A program made the translations under genes and the position numbers. Under the pieces are notes generated by a model. It was not told the origin of the DNA, made no database searches, and saw only the letters and a program-made list of their open reading frames with translations. A DNA stretch of 29,327 nt from Haemophilus parahaemolyticus. GTDB taxonomy: Bacteria > Pseudomonadota > Gammaproteobacteria > Enterobacterales > Pasteurellaceae. This document shows, in pieces, positions 21,734 through 29,229 of the stretch; the first letter of the stretch is position 1, and each line of letters begins with the position of its first letter. The DNA lies in assembly GCF_018373095.1 (NCBI RefSeq), contig NZ_JAHAHT010000010.1:1-29327 (forward strand). Reading direction: 5' to 3'.

Positions 21734-22408
21734 TCACCACTTCCGCCACTTCATCGGCATGCTGAATATTACTCTGCCATGGATAAACACGTCATCATCT
21801 TGCGTGAATGTCCATTCTTTGTAGGTTGGGTTGTCGGAAATGACGAGCATTTCTTTTCCCACTTTTTGCAAACGCTTGATGAATGTTTGGCCATCAAAGG
21901 TGAACACGTAAAGCCCATCGGCGGCAAAGTAATTTTCGGAAATATCCACATAAAGCAGATCGCCGCTTTCAAGGGTTGGCGCCATGCTGTCGCCTTTTAC
22001 GGTGATCAACTTCAAATGTTTTGCATCAGCACGTCCGAATTGTTGACGGAAGAACGTTAAATCAAATTCTTGTGAAAGTAAGCCTTGTTCGGTTGGGCTT
22101 AAATACGCCCCGTTTCCGGCACTCGCTTCCACGTCCAAAATATCAATCCGCACTGTATTTGGGTTTTGCGGTTCGCTCACTTCTACAATGCGATAAGACG
22201 GATCAGGGTCGCCTTCACCTGTTTTTAACCAATGCGGGTCCACATTAAGTGCGGTCGCAATTTCTAAGATTTTTTTAGGGTTTCTAGTTTCGCCACTCAA
22301 AATCTTAAAAACAGAAGGCTGCTTAATGCCGATTAATCTTGCCAATTCCGCTTGGGATATGCCTTTTTCATACATTAATGAAGTCAAGCGTTCAGATAAA
22401 GTTGCCAT
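21734..22408 (-). CDS. CI-like phage repressor with S24 peptidase domain
   Basis: This 224-residue repressor maintains lysogeny. An HTH at about residues 18-37 ('SQAELARLIGIKQPSVFKIL') binds operators. The C-terminal domain is a LexA-type self-cleavage module with catalytic Ser141 in 'VKGDSMAPTLESGDLLYVD', Lys178 in 'QTFIKRLQ', and a probable cleavage site Ala97-Gly98 in 'VEASAGNGAYL'. This points to RecA-dependent induction. The gene reads leftward away from the operator region, with AGGAG before its ATG, and faces the Cro-like gene across 121 bp. Confidence 0.94.
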   Translation of the reverse strand: MATLSERLTSLMYEKGISQAELARLIGIKQPSVFKILSGETRNPKKILEIATALNVDPHWLKTGEGDPDPSYRIVEVSEPQNPNTVRIDILDVEASAGNGAYLSPTEQGLLSQEFDLTFFRQQFGRADAKHLKLITVKGDSMAPTLESGDLLYVDISENYFAADGLYVFTFDGQTFIKRLQKVGKEMLVISDNPTYKEWTFTQDDDVFIHGRVIFSMPMKWRKW

Positions 22409-22430
22409 AATTTCTCCTATATTTTGATTT

Positions 22431-22518
22431 TATAACTAAAGCTATAGAAAATAAATTTTCATTTAGCTATTGACTATAGATAGTCAAACCTATAATCTAT
22501 AGCTAAAACTTAGTTATA
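22431..22518. promoter_or_regulatory. Operator/promoter region between repressor and Cro-like gene
   Basis: This AT-rich interval holds several palindromes: TATAACTAAAGCTATA (22431-22446, near-perfect), TTGACTATAGATAGTCAA (22470-22487, perfect 8-bp arms), and half-sites TATAGCT (22498-22504) and AGTTATA (22512-22518). A rightward promoter candidate is TTGACT (22470-22475), 15 bp, TATAAT (22491-22496), so the perfect palindrome overlaps its -35 box. Binding of the repressor and Cro-like protein to these sites is inferred from position. The leftward repressor promoter is not clear. Confidence 0.68.
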
Positions 22519-22529
22519 GGAAATTATTT

Positions 22530-22745
22530 ATGAACATTTTTATAGTTAAAGCAATAAAAAAAGCTGGCGGGCAATCAGCGTTAGCTAAAAAATGCGGCGT
22601 TAGTCAGCCAACTGTAAATCAGTGGCTAAAGGGTGGAAAAATGGATGTGAAATATATTCCCGCCCTTATCAAAGCAACAGAAGGCAAAGTAAGAGCCGAA
22701 GATTTACGCCCCGATGTGGATTGGGCAGTGATTCGGAATAGTTAA
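22530..22745 (+). CDS. Cro/YdaS-like regulator
   Basis: This 71-residue protein has a helix-turn-helix of the Cro/YdaS type ('GGQSALAKKCGVSQPTVNQW'), followed by a short helical region. It is divergent from the repressor, has an AGGA ribosome site and a promoter overlapping the operators, and starts the early operon. It likely represses the repressor gene and favours lytic growth. Confidence 0.88.
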   Translation: MNIFIVKAIKKAGGQSALAKKCGVSQPTVNQWLKGGKMDVKYIPALIKATEGKVRAEDLRPDVDWAVIRNS

Positions 22746-22763
22746 ATGGAAAAGGTGGTGTGT

Positions 22764-23258
22764 ATGGGATTAGAGATTCTATGCAAAAAATGTGGCAGTC
22801 ACAATATTGGTGAGCTTGAATTCACTCGTGAATATTTATTCTGCCACAACTGCGAATCAGTCATAAAAATGGACGGAACGCCTTTAGCCATTCAGCAGGG
22901 ATCTGACCTGTCAAAACAAGCTGAATTTCAGAATCCGCAAACTGCGGAAGTTGTCGGTAAGCCTTCAACAACGCCAATGCCGCTGATGGTTGGTTTTGTT
23001 CCAGCAGATAAGCTAGGGCTTGCTTTAACTTCTGTTCAAAAAAACGCTGGGCTTCGTTCACTCTTGGAAATAGCAGATGAAATTGATCAGTTGCTACTTT
23101 TAACCGATGAGCAGGATTCGGACTCACTTGCATTGCGGAAATTAAAGCGAGCATTGACAAGAAAGCAGTTGGTTCAAGTTCGGGAGGAAATCGCCACGCT
23201 GCAAAAAGCTGTGCAAGCGGAGATGGGGGAAGATTACTGGCGTTGGAGCTGGAAATAA
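22764..23258 (+). CDS. Zinc-ribbon protein, early operon
   Basis: The N-terminal 40 residues form a zinc ribbon, 'LCKKCGSHNIGELEF' and 'YLFCHNCESVIKMDG' (C-x2-C, C-x2-C), similar to the start of the Ogr-like gene downstream ('VKCPKCGSENIYVRTSE'). The remaining frame to residue 164 is open and partly helical, but from 22861 it lies opposite a well-formed minus-strand gene. Its G-rich third codon positions are unlike those of neighbouring genes, so this long tail may be a by-product. I chose the ATG at 22764, which has AGGTGG 6 bp upstream; the frame is open from 22746. Confidence is good for the ribbon, poor for the C-terminal part. Confidence 0.55.
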   Translation: MGLEILCKKCGSHNIGELEFTREYLFCHNCESVIKMDGTPLAIQQGSDLSKQAEFQNPQTAEVVGKPSTTPMPLMVGFVPADKLGLALTSVQKNAGLRSLLEIADEIDQLLLLTDEQDSDSLALRKLKRALTRKQLVQVREEIATLQKAVQAEMGEDYWRWSWK

Positions 23259-23271
23259 TTTGGTCTTGCAT
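22861..23271 (-). CDS. Antisense gene of unknown function in the early operon
   Basis: A 136-residue frame on the minus strand starts at an ATG preceded by AAGGA (8 bp) and, further upstream, TATACT as a -10 candidate with a weak CTTTCA -35 at 17 bp. Codon choice is Haemophilus-like. The protein is helical ('LAQLFAAWRFPPELEPTAFL', 'EQKLKQALAYLLEQNQPSAA', 'LALLKAYRQLPQF') without membrane segments. I recognise no family. It overlaps nearly all of the C-terminal part of the zinc-ribbon frame on the other strand. Both strands being coding is possible but unusual; signals favour this one. Confidence 0.55.
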   Translation of the reverse strand: MQDQIISSSNASNLPPSPLAQLFAAWRFPPELEPTAFLSMLALISAMQVSPNPAHRLKVATDQFHLLFPRVNEAQRFFEQKLKQALAYLLEQNQPSAALALLKAYRQLPQFADSEIQLVLTGQIPAEWLKAFRPFL

Positions 23272-23326
23272 GGTGATTCCTTCATTTATCAAGTAAATGG
23301 TTTGAGTATAACAAAAGGTGGAAAAA

Positions 23327-23575
23327 GTGAAAGTTAATGTTAAATGCCCGAAATGCGGTTCAGAAAATATCTATGTGCGAACCTCAGAAAGATTATCAAA
23401 GTTAACCACGCAAACATTTGGCTATTGCAGTGGCTGTCGTGAGTGTCGTTTTAAAGTGATCAGTGAGATTGTAGAAGTCGAAACAGCAAGCTTTGAAACC
23501 AATCAGCAAGCCATGTTAGGCAATAAGCCATTAGACGAGACGGACACTCGACAAGTCGAAATTCCAACCGATTAA
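23327..23575 (+). CDS. Ogr/Delta-like zinc-finger late transcription activator
   Basis: This 82-residue protein has the Ogr/Delta layout: 'VKCPKCGSENIYVRTSERLS' (C-x2-C followed by the R-T-S motif), then 'QTFGYCSGCRECRFKV' (closing cysteines with following aromatic/basic residues), and a polar tail. P2 Ogr reads C-P-x-C...A-R-T-S-R...C...C in the same order. Such proteins bind the TGT/ACA dyad and recruit RNA polymerase to late promoters. GTG at 23327 has AGGTGG 6 bp before it; an earlier GTG at 23318 has no good site. In P2 ogr follows D, whereas here it is in the early operon, as satellite and other P2-like elements sometimes show. Confidence 0.78.
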   Translation: MKVNVKCPKCGSENIYVRTSERLSKLTTQTFGYCSGCRECRFKVISEIVEVETASFETNQQAMLGNKPLDETDTRQVEIPTD

Positions 23576-23603
23576 TTCTTAATTTTTAAACATTAATTTA
23601 AAG

Positions 23604-23638
23604 CCCGTCGTTTGAAGAAATTCATGCGACAGGATTTT
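23604..23638 (+). terminator. Weak terminator-like hairpin after the Ogr-like gene
   Basis: CCCGTCG (23604-23610) and CGACAGG (23627-23633) pair with one mismatch around a 16-base loop, followed by ATTTTT. It is a moderate stem, so it may only attenuate the early transcript before the small genes and A. Confidence 0.42.
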
Positions 23639-23667
23639 TGCAACCAAAATTCAGGGAGACCAAGCAA

Positions 23668-23928
23668 ATGGCAAAAAATGATTACACCTACGACAACGGC
23701 AAAACACGCAAAGGACGTGTGAATGTCTGGGAGTTAGAAAAACGTGTGAAAAAGTTGGAAACGCAAATTCAAATCATCAGCCGTCACATTAATCATCAAG
23801 CAGAATTAAACAAACAACAAGTGCTATTGAATGAAACACTTTCCGACCGTGCGGCACTGCTTGAAAAAGCCAGTTGGAACAAGCAAGGAATGTTTGGTCG
23901 TTGGTTAAGTTGGGTTCAAGGCAAATAA
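23668..23928 (+). CDS. Small coiled-coil early protein, unknown
   Basis: This 86-residue protein has a polar N-terminus ('KNDYTYDNGKTRKGRVNVWE') followed by a coiled coil ('LEKRVKKLETQIQIISRHIN', 'HQAELNKQQVLLNETL') and a Trp-rich end ('GMFGRWLSWVQGK'). I recognise no function. The ATG at 23668 has AGGGAG upstream; the earlier in-frame TTG is not convincing. It belongs to the run of small genes before A typical of P2-like early operons. Confidence 0.72.
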   Translation: MAKNDYTYDNGKTRKGRVNVWELEKRVKKLETQIQIISRHINHQAELNKQQVLLNETLSDRAALLEKASWNKQGMFGRWLSWVQGK

Positions 23929-23943
23929 GCAAGGGGGCGTGTG

Positions 23944-24303
23944 ATGTACGTTTCAGGCAAAGAAAGTGCGGCAGCAAAATTCTGCAAAGAAAATCAAATT
24001 GCGGTTGAACAGGTGCAAAGTTGGGGCGATTGCCGCCACGTTATCGGCAAAAGTCGCTATCGCGTGGAATACGCTTTCAGCAACCTTTCACAAGGCGAAA
24101 GAGAAATCTTATTAGCAATGGCAGAACTCGACATCAATGATTTAGTTAGCACCACATTTTCAGGCGAGAAACTACACCACTACACCGAAAACGGACAACG
24201 CAAAATCGCCAAGGCGTTTCGCAAGGTGCGGTTGATTTCGGGAATGTTTCCTAAAGGCATTACCGAACGCGAATTCACATTGATTGATAAAGCATTGAAT
24301 TAG
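23944..24303 (+). CDS. Early-operon protein of unknown function
   Basis: This 119-residue protein starts at ATG 23944 with an AGGGGG ribosome site. It begins 'YVSGKESAAAKFCKENQIAV' and continues with helical text ('NLSQGEREILLAMAELDIND', 'NGQRKIAKAFRKVRLISGMF'). The C-terminal basic helix could contact nucleic acid, but no known domain is evident. It lies 15 bp after the coiled-coil gene and 8 bp before the next. Confidence 0.72.
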   Translation: MYVSGKESAAAKFCKENQIAVEQVQSWGDCRHVIGKSRYRVEYAFSNLSQGEREILLAMAELDINDLVSTTFSGEKLHHYTENGQRKIAKAFRKVRLISGMFPKGITEREFTLIDKALN

Positions 24304-24311
24304 GGGGAAGT

Positions 24312-24566
24312 ATGGCAACCGTTATTTTAAGTCGTGGCGCATTGAGCATTGTGGCAAAGGAATATTATCAAAAACTCGATAAGGCACAGGAAAAACTCTT
24401 CGCTTACATCTATCACTTAGACAAAGGCGATGAAGAGCAAGCAAGACAAGCATTTAATGAATTTATTGAAAACGGCGACTTGGCGACAAAAGCACGCCAA
24501 ATCTTTTTACAAAAATACAGAGATTGGGAGCAATGGCAAGCCAATCCACGGAGAAAAACAAAATGA
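24312..24566 (+). CDS. Small early-operon protein of unknown function
   Basis: This 84-residue helical protein ('LSIVAKEYYQKLDKAQEKLF', 'EEQARQAFNEFIENGDLATK', then 'YRDWEQWQANPRRKTK') has alternating charged and hydrophobic residues. No domain is recognised. Its ribosome site is GGGGGAAG, and it overlaps the following gene by 4 bp (ATGA). Confidence 0.7.
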   Translation: MATVILSRGALSIVAKEYYQKLDKAQEKLFAYIYHLDKGDEEQARQAFNEFIENGDLATKARQIFLQKYRDWEQWQANPRRKTK

Positions 24567-24871
24567 GTACCGATATTTACATCAATTTAGATTGCGGAGC
24601 CGAATTACAAATCACCAAGATTGGCGACCGCTTTCAAGTGTTAGAGATTGTCGCAGATAGTGACGGTTGGCGAAAACAAAAAGCCAGAGTGATTGGGCGA
24701 TTACACAACACCATCATTGGCGCAGTGAATGAAGTCCGCAATTTTGCCTTGGCGCAATATGAAGTGCTTTCACTCACTGAAATGGAAAGTGCGATCAACT
24801 CAACCAATCAAGCCATTAAAGATTACTTTGATCAGCACAATGAATATTTAGCTAACTTACAAAGAGCATAG
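24563..24871 (+). CDS. Early-operon protein of unknown function upstream of A
   Basis: This 102-residue protein opens with 'STDIYINLDCGAELQITKIG' and 'RFQVLEIVADSDGWRKQKAR', a strand-rich half, then helices ('SAINSTNQAIKDYFDQHNEY'). The function is unknown to me. I chose the ATG at 24563, which overlaps the previous stop. An earlier in-frame ATG at 24524 lies inside the preceding gene and is less likely. A follows after 7 bp. Confidence 0.72.
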   Translation: MSTDIYINLDCGAELQITKIGDRFQVLEIVADSDGWRKQKARVIGRLHNTIIGAVNEVRNFALAQYEVLSLTEMESAINSTNQAIKDYFDQHNEYLANLQRA

Positions 24872-24878
24872 AAATAAA

Positions 24879-27077
24879 ATGATGAACTGGGAGCAACAAC
24901 GAGACAATAACATCGCTAAACGTGATTCAGCGATGGAAGAAGCTCGTTTGGCAAGAATGGAAAGTGCGGCTAAAACTCACCGCACTTTAGACTTGCCGCA
25001 AGCAACTGCCGCACAAATTGAGCTGTTTGCGGTTGCCCCTAATCATTTTGATTATGTTGAAAAACTGCTTTCAGATTTACCACGCAAACGCCAACGTGAA
25101 CACTTCCGTAATGTGTGGTTGCGTGCTTATCGCAGTGTGAAAGATGATGGGTCAATTAGTTTTAGCTTAGGCAATAAACAAGCCCGCATTGCCAACACCA
25201 CCTTGCGTGATGTTTTAACAAATCGTTTGGAAGCCGTTTTTGAGCAATATCGCATTTCTGTTTCGTGGTTGCTTGAACGCAAACACTATTCAGCCAACTT
25301 GGCCATGCAAAAGCCTGTGGATAGTAAAGGCTTGCATTTCTACCTATTAGGCGAACGCCAATTAAAAGAAATCGCCTATAAACTCGCCTTGCACTTCAAC
25401 GGATTGCAAAGCGATTTCGTGGAAGATTGTGCCAATCAAAAAGCCGTTGGGCTATTAAGTGCGGTCGATTTTTCACGCCTAAGCAGTGAACTGCACCGCC
25501 TTTGTGCTGATGTTTGCAAAAATATTGGCTTTCCACTTAAAAGCCAACACCGCCTAGAAGAAGGTAAACGCCTTTCTGTGCAACAGCAAGAAGGCGAATT
25601 GTTGCGTGTGGTATGCGAAAAATACTGGTTTCGCACATTACGCAGCACGCAAAAACGCCTTATCGAGCATTTGGCGATTGGTTGCGGTGAAGTATCAGCA
25701 AAAGTCAGCCCTTACATTTCAACAGGTGCATTGAGCGATTACCGCAATCAACAAAAAGCCAATCTTGAATATTTAAAACAGATGATTATTGAAAACATTG
25801 ACGATCCATCCGAACAGGTGGAATTGATGGCAATGTGGCAAAAATCTTCCGGTAATCCTGCCATCCGTTTTAACGAGATGATGAACCGCTTGCGTGGTGT
25901 GGACGAATGGGCAACGGAAAAAGGCTATGTGTCATTGTTCTTAACCATGACCGCCCCTTCATCATTCCACGCAACCCATAACAACGGCACAAATAACAAG
26001 AAATGGAAAGGTGCAGACCCACGCACAACGCACGCTTATTTAAGCAAGAATTGGGCGCAGTTGCGCGCCTTGTTTGCTAAACGTGGCATTGGCTTTTTTG
26101 GCATGCGTGGCGTTGAACCGCACCATGACGCCACTCCACACTGGCACTTACTTGTGTATGTGAAAGCGGAAGATAAAGAAGAAGTAATCCGTTTATTTAA
26201 ATCAAAAGCTTTAGAGCTAGACGGCGATGAATTCGGAGCGAAAAAACACCGCTGCAGAGTAGATGAAATTGACCCTGAAAAAGGTTCTGCCGTTTCTTAT
26301 ATTGCGAAATACATTGCCAAAAACATTTATGCGGGCAATCAAAAAGACGAAACATCGGACGAAGTGGAAGGATTGAAACTTGACGAAAACGTGCAACGTG
26401 TGCGTGCGTGGGCGAACCTTTGGGGAATCCGTCAATTCCAGTTTTACGGCAACCCGCCAATTTCTGTATGGCGTGAATTACGCAAATTAGAGAAATGGCA
26501 GTTAGACGATGTCGATGATAAGACCATTGCAGAGGCGCAAGCGGTTTGTGATGTGTCTTGTTTTGCAAGTTATTTAGAGTTGCAAGGGGGCGCAATGGCT
26601 AAACGTGAAGATCAGCCGTTGTGCGTGGAATATGAAGAAAGTGAGCCGAACCAATACGGCGAAACAAGAAAGAAAATTGTGGGGGTGAAAAACCGTTTCA
26701 GTTTAGCAAGCATAAGAACAAAACTTAAAAATTGGGTTATCAAAAAAGGCACGGTGGCAGATGTTGCACCTGATGCCAATGCGGAGACCACCGAAACAAA
26801 CAAGGAGCGTAGCGACGCTTGGACTTGTGTCAGTAACTGTAACCGTTCAGAAATTGAACAAAAGGTAAAAAATGCACTTTTACCTGTCGGTTTTATGATT
26901 AATCGGTCACAAATTGATCTATTAATCAAACATAAACGGTTGCGGCTTAATGACTTTCAGTGGATTTGTTATGAAAACAACAACGTTTTCATTAAAGAAG
27001 AAAAAATACCACTCTTTTCTGTGAAAAAATTTAGTCAGAAAGTGACTGGATTTTGGGAAAGATTGGGGAAAAGTTAG
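24879..27077 (+). CDS. A: Rolling-circle replication endonuclease, P2 gpA
   Basis: This 732-residue protein (P2 A about 761) nicks the phage origin and covalently holds the 5' end to start rolling-circle replication. HUH-nuclease motifs are present: motif 1 'VSLFLTMTAPSSFH' (about 350-363), the metal-binding 'HHDATPHWHLLVYV' with His421 and His423, and 'VSYIAKYIAKN' with catalytic tyrosines Tyr474 and Tyr478, four residues apart as in P2 (Tyr450/454). Two ATGs (24879, 24882) are usable. In P2 the origin lies within A; I cannot pinpoint the nick site. Two uptake cores lie in the gene (24979, 25457). Confidence 0.95.
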   Translation: MMNWEQQRDNNIAKRDSAMEEARLARMESAAKTHRTLDLPQATAAQIELFAVAPNHFDYVEKLLSDLPRKRQREHFRNVWLRAYRSVKDDGSISFSLGNKQARIANTTLRDVLTNRLEAVFEQYRISVSWLLERKHYSANLAMQKPVDSKGLHFYLLGERQLKEIAYKLALHFNGLQSDFVEDCANQKAVGLLSAVDFSRLSSELHRLCADVCKNIGFPLKSQHRLEEGKRLSVQQQEGELLRVVCEKYWFRTLRSTQKRLIEHLAIGCGEVSAKVSPYISTGALSDYRNQQKANLEYLKQMIIENIDDPSEQVELMAMWQKSSGNPAIRFNEMMNRLRGVDEWATEKGYVSLFLTMTAPSSFHATHNNGTNNKKWKGADPRTTHAYLSKNWAQLRALFAKRGIGFFGMRGVEPHHDATPHWHLLVYVKAEDKEEVIRLFKSKALELDGDEFGAKKHRCRVDEIDPEKGSAVSYIAKYIAKNIYAGNQKDETSDEVEGLKLDENVQRVRAWANLWGIRQFQFYGNPPISVWRELRKLEKWQLDDVDDKTIAEAQAVCDVSCFASYLELQGGAMAKREDQPLCVEYEESEPNQYGETRKKIVGVKNRFSLASIRTKLKNWVIKKGTVADVAPDANAETTETNKERSDAWTCVSNCNRSEIEQKVKNALLPVGFMINRSQIDLLIKHKRLRLNDFQWICYENNNVFIKEEKIPLFSVKKFSQKVTGFWERLGKS

Positions 27078-27094
27078 GTTTAAAAGGAATAATA

Positions 27095-27595
27095 ATGGAA
27101 TTAAAACAATTAACTGACAATATTGAGCAATGGGCCGAAGATAGAAATTTGATTAAAGGTTCAACGCCTAAAAGACAATTCATTAAATTATTAGAAGAAT
27201 TCGGTGAATTATGCAATGGAATATCAAAAGCAAAATTAGATGTTATCAAAGATAGCATCGGGGATTGCTTTGTGGTTTTAACGATTATTTCAGCACAACG
27301 AAATCGCGATGAAATTAATATTGGGTCAATGGCAGTTGAACATCATCCAAAAACAGCACTAACAGCAGATGATTGTGTGATTGAATTGCTTCATGATTTA
27401 ACTCGAATTAGCTGTGAACTAGACCGCAATACATCTCTTGAAATGTTATTTGGTAATATTGTTTTAGATTTAGTTGAAGTTTGCGATTGCTTTGATCTTG
27501 ATTTAACAGATTGTGTGAAAGCGGCATGGGATGAAATAAAAGACCGCAAAGGGCGTATGATTGACGGCGTGTTTGTGAAAGAAGGTGATTTATAA
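27095..27595 (+). CDS. MazG-like nucleotide pyrophosphohydrolase
   Basis: This 166-residue protein shows the MazG pattern 'FIKLLEEFGELCNGISKAKL' (E-E-x-x-E) followed by 'IKDSIGDCFVVLTIIS' (D-x-x-x-D type second half). These residues bind Mg and hydrolyse NTP or (d)NTP diphosphate bonds. Phages use MazG proteins to adjust nucleotide pools or to lower alarmone-driven stress. The C-terminal half repeats helical text ('CVIELLHDLTRISCELDRNT', 'DLVEVCDCFDLDLTD'). ATG 27095 has AAGGA upstream. The stop overlaps the excisionase-like gene by 1 bp. Confidence 0.85.
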   Translation: MELKQLTDNIEQWAEDRNLIKGSTPKRQFIKLLEEFGELCNGISKAKLDVIKDSIGDCFVVLTIISAQRNRDEINIGSMAVEHHPKTALTADDCVIELLHDLTRISCELDRNTSLEMLFGNIVLDLVEVCDCFDLDLTDCVKAAWDEIKDRKGRMIDGVFVKEGDL

Positions 27596-27762
27596 TGGAA
27601 CGCTATTTTTCAATAAAAGAGATCGTGCAGACGGGTATTTGTTCAGAAGCCACCGTGAAACGGTGGATTTCTAGCGGCAAGTTAAAGTCTTATAAATTCG
27701 GTCGCTCCCGCAAGATTGCGGAAAGCGACTTGAATGAATACATTAAGACTTGTAGGCAATAA
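27595..27762 (+). CDS. Excisionase-like / MerR-type HTH protein
   Basis: This 55-residue protein has a winged-HTH of the excisionase type: 'YFSIKEIVQTGICSEATVKR', 'WISSGKLKSYKFGRSRKIAE' and 'SDLNEYIKTCRQ'. Such proteins help integrase excise the prophage or regulate early genes. It starts on the MazG stop and its end overlaps the end of the leftward integrase gene by 20 bp, so the two are convergent. This placement is unusual, because phage excisionase genes usually lie near the repressor. Confidence 0.8.
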   Translation: MERYFSIKEIVQTGICSEATVKRWISSGKLKSYKFGRSRKIAESDLNEYIKTCRQ

Positions 27763-29035
27763 TTTCTTTGAATAAACCATTCGCACATTTTTCAACATAG
27801 TTGGCCCATTCTTGAAACGTCTTTAATCGGTAAGGCAAATATTCTGCCCGATTATAGGCGTTTCGTATTTCATCGGAATTCAAATGGCTTAGGCAAATTT
27901 CGATGACTTCTTTATCTAATCCGAGTTCTAGGCGATTATCATTGCAATAACTGCTGAATAACGACCGTATGCCGTGATTTGTCATGGTGCCTTTGTATTT
28001 CCCGCCGTCCATTGTTTTAATCACTTCATTCGGCGTTTGGCTATTGATATGCTTTTCATTTCTCGCCTTTGACAAAGTGGACGGGAATAAATATTCCTTG
28101 TTTGCGTGTTGCTTGATGTATGAAAGCAAGGTTTCTGCCTGTTTACTTAATGGAACAAGGTGCAATCGCTCCCCTTTCCCGCCTTTTGAAATTTCCACTT
28201 GCCACACTTTTCCATTCGGCAAATGTTCGTGTTCGATGATATCAGAATATTTTGCACTAACGGTTTCACTCGCCCTTGTGGCGTTGAGCAATCCCCACAA
28301 AATTGCAAGTCGCACTGTTTGGGATATGTTGGCCCGTGCAAGGCTGATCATAAATTCCGGTAAAGATTTGTAATGGATTGACGGGTGATGTTTATTTTTA
28401 TTCACTGCAGGGAGATCATCGCCAAGATATTTCCATTTGTTGTTTTCCCAATATTCAAAGCGTTCGGCATATTCTGCGATTGATTTTAAAACCAAATAAC
28501 GCTTTTTCAATTCAGCCGTTGCACCTGATTGTCGATAAGGTTCAAGCACGGATAATCCATGCTTTAGTGTTAATTCTTTGAAAGGTACGTCACCAATTAA
28601 ATCAATGGCGGAATTAACACGTCTTTCTGTATCAATCCTTGTCTTTTCCGTGTAATTGCCTTGTTCTTTGCCGATTTTCGCACGATATAGCAACCATTCA
28701 TTCGCAACATGGGCGAATGTGCTTTGCTGTTCTTTTAGTGCGTCTATGGCTTGTTTACGCTCAAATTCGTGCGGGTCAATCTTATTGGCTAATAGTTGGC
28801 GAAATTCGAGTGCTTTTTGACGAGCATCTTTAAGCGATACTGCAGGATAAGTACCGATAGTTTTTTCAGTGCGTTTTAATGTGTAGGGGCGTTTGTAATT
28901 AAACACCCACGTTTTCACACCGTTAGGCTTGACGACGAGTTTCAGCCCTTCCCCATCGAATAAATAATAGATCTTTTCTGCCGCTTTGGCGTTGTTTACC
29001 TGTGCAATGGTTAGCTGTTTAATGATTTTTGCCAT
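27743..29035 (-). CDS. int: Tyrosine-recombinase integrase, P4/DUF4102 type
   Basis: This 430-residue integrase joins phage and host attachment sites. It has the N-terminal DUF4102 arm-binding domain ('IYYLFDGEGLKLVVKPNGVK', 'TIGTYPAVSLKDARQKALEF'). Catalytic motifs are Arg in 'LNATRASETVSAKY', Lys in 'ISKGGKGERLHLVPLS', 'TNHGIRSLFSSYC', His in 'CLSHLNSDEIRNAYNR' and the nucleophile Tyr in Ala-Tyr-Asn-Arg. I chose Met at 29035 ('MAKIIKQLTIAQ'), the family start; the frame extends to 29074. It lies next to ssrA, the usual target of this integrase group. Confidence 0.93.
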   Translation of the reverse strand: MAKIIKQLTIAQVNNAKAAEKIYYLFDGEGLKLVVKPNGVKTWVFNYKRPYTLKRTEKTIGTYPAVSLKDARQKALEFRQLLANKIDPHEFERKQAIDALKEQQSTFAHVANEWLLYRAKIGKEQGNYTEKTRIDTERRVNSAIDLIGDVPFKELTLKHGLSVLEPYRQSGATAELKKRYLVLKSIAEYAERFEYWENNKWKYLGDDLPAVNKNKHHPSIHYKSLPEFMISLARANISQTVRLAILWGLLNATRASETVSAKYSDIIEHEHLPNGKVWQVEISKGGKGERLHLVPLSKQAETLLSYIKQHANKEYLFPSTLSKARNEKHINSQTPNEVIKTMDGGKYKGTMTNHGIRSLFSSYCNDNRLELGLDKEVIEICLSHLNSDEIRNAYNRAEYLPYRLKTFQEWANYVEKCANGLFKEIIAYKS

Positions 29036-29074
29036 GGTAGGAATTTCATAAAATGGTAGTAAGATTTTGCGCAT

Positions 29075-29229
29075 TGTAAGTTCTTACTTCCATTTTTACT
29101 ACTAAAAAATGTGATCGTTTGTGAAATTAACTGATCTTTTGAGCAGTATTAAGACACTAAATAAAAACGGTCAAACTATTGATTTTTCAATAAATTTGAC
29201 CGTTTGTGATCTTTTTAGATCTTGTTTAG
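29075..29229. other. Attachment-proximal non-coding region
   Basis: This 155-bp stretch between integrase and ssrA has no gene. It contains a palindrome GTAAG-TT-CTTAC just before the integrase start, a repeated motif GTTTGTGA (near 29115 and 29203), a repeated GATCTTTT, and the strong hairpin at 29165-29205. Repeats here may be integrase arm or integration-host-factor sites, as expected beside attR, but their role is inferred. The core attachment sequence is probably within the ssrA 3' end. Confidence 0.5.
29165..29205. terminator. Long hairpin beside ssrA, probable tmRNA-side terminator
   Basis: AAACGGTCAAA (29165-29175) and TTTGACCGTTT (29195-29205) are perfect 11-bp inverted repeats, and the loop contains a second stem TATTGA-TTTT-TCAATA. 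On the minus strand the T-rich flank (TTTTTATTT) follows, making an intrinsic terminator for ssrA transcription. Just upstream in that direction lies a small GATCT-TTTT-AGATC hairpin. Confidence 0.72.
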
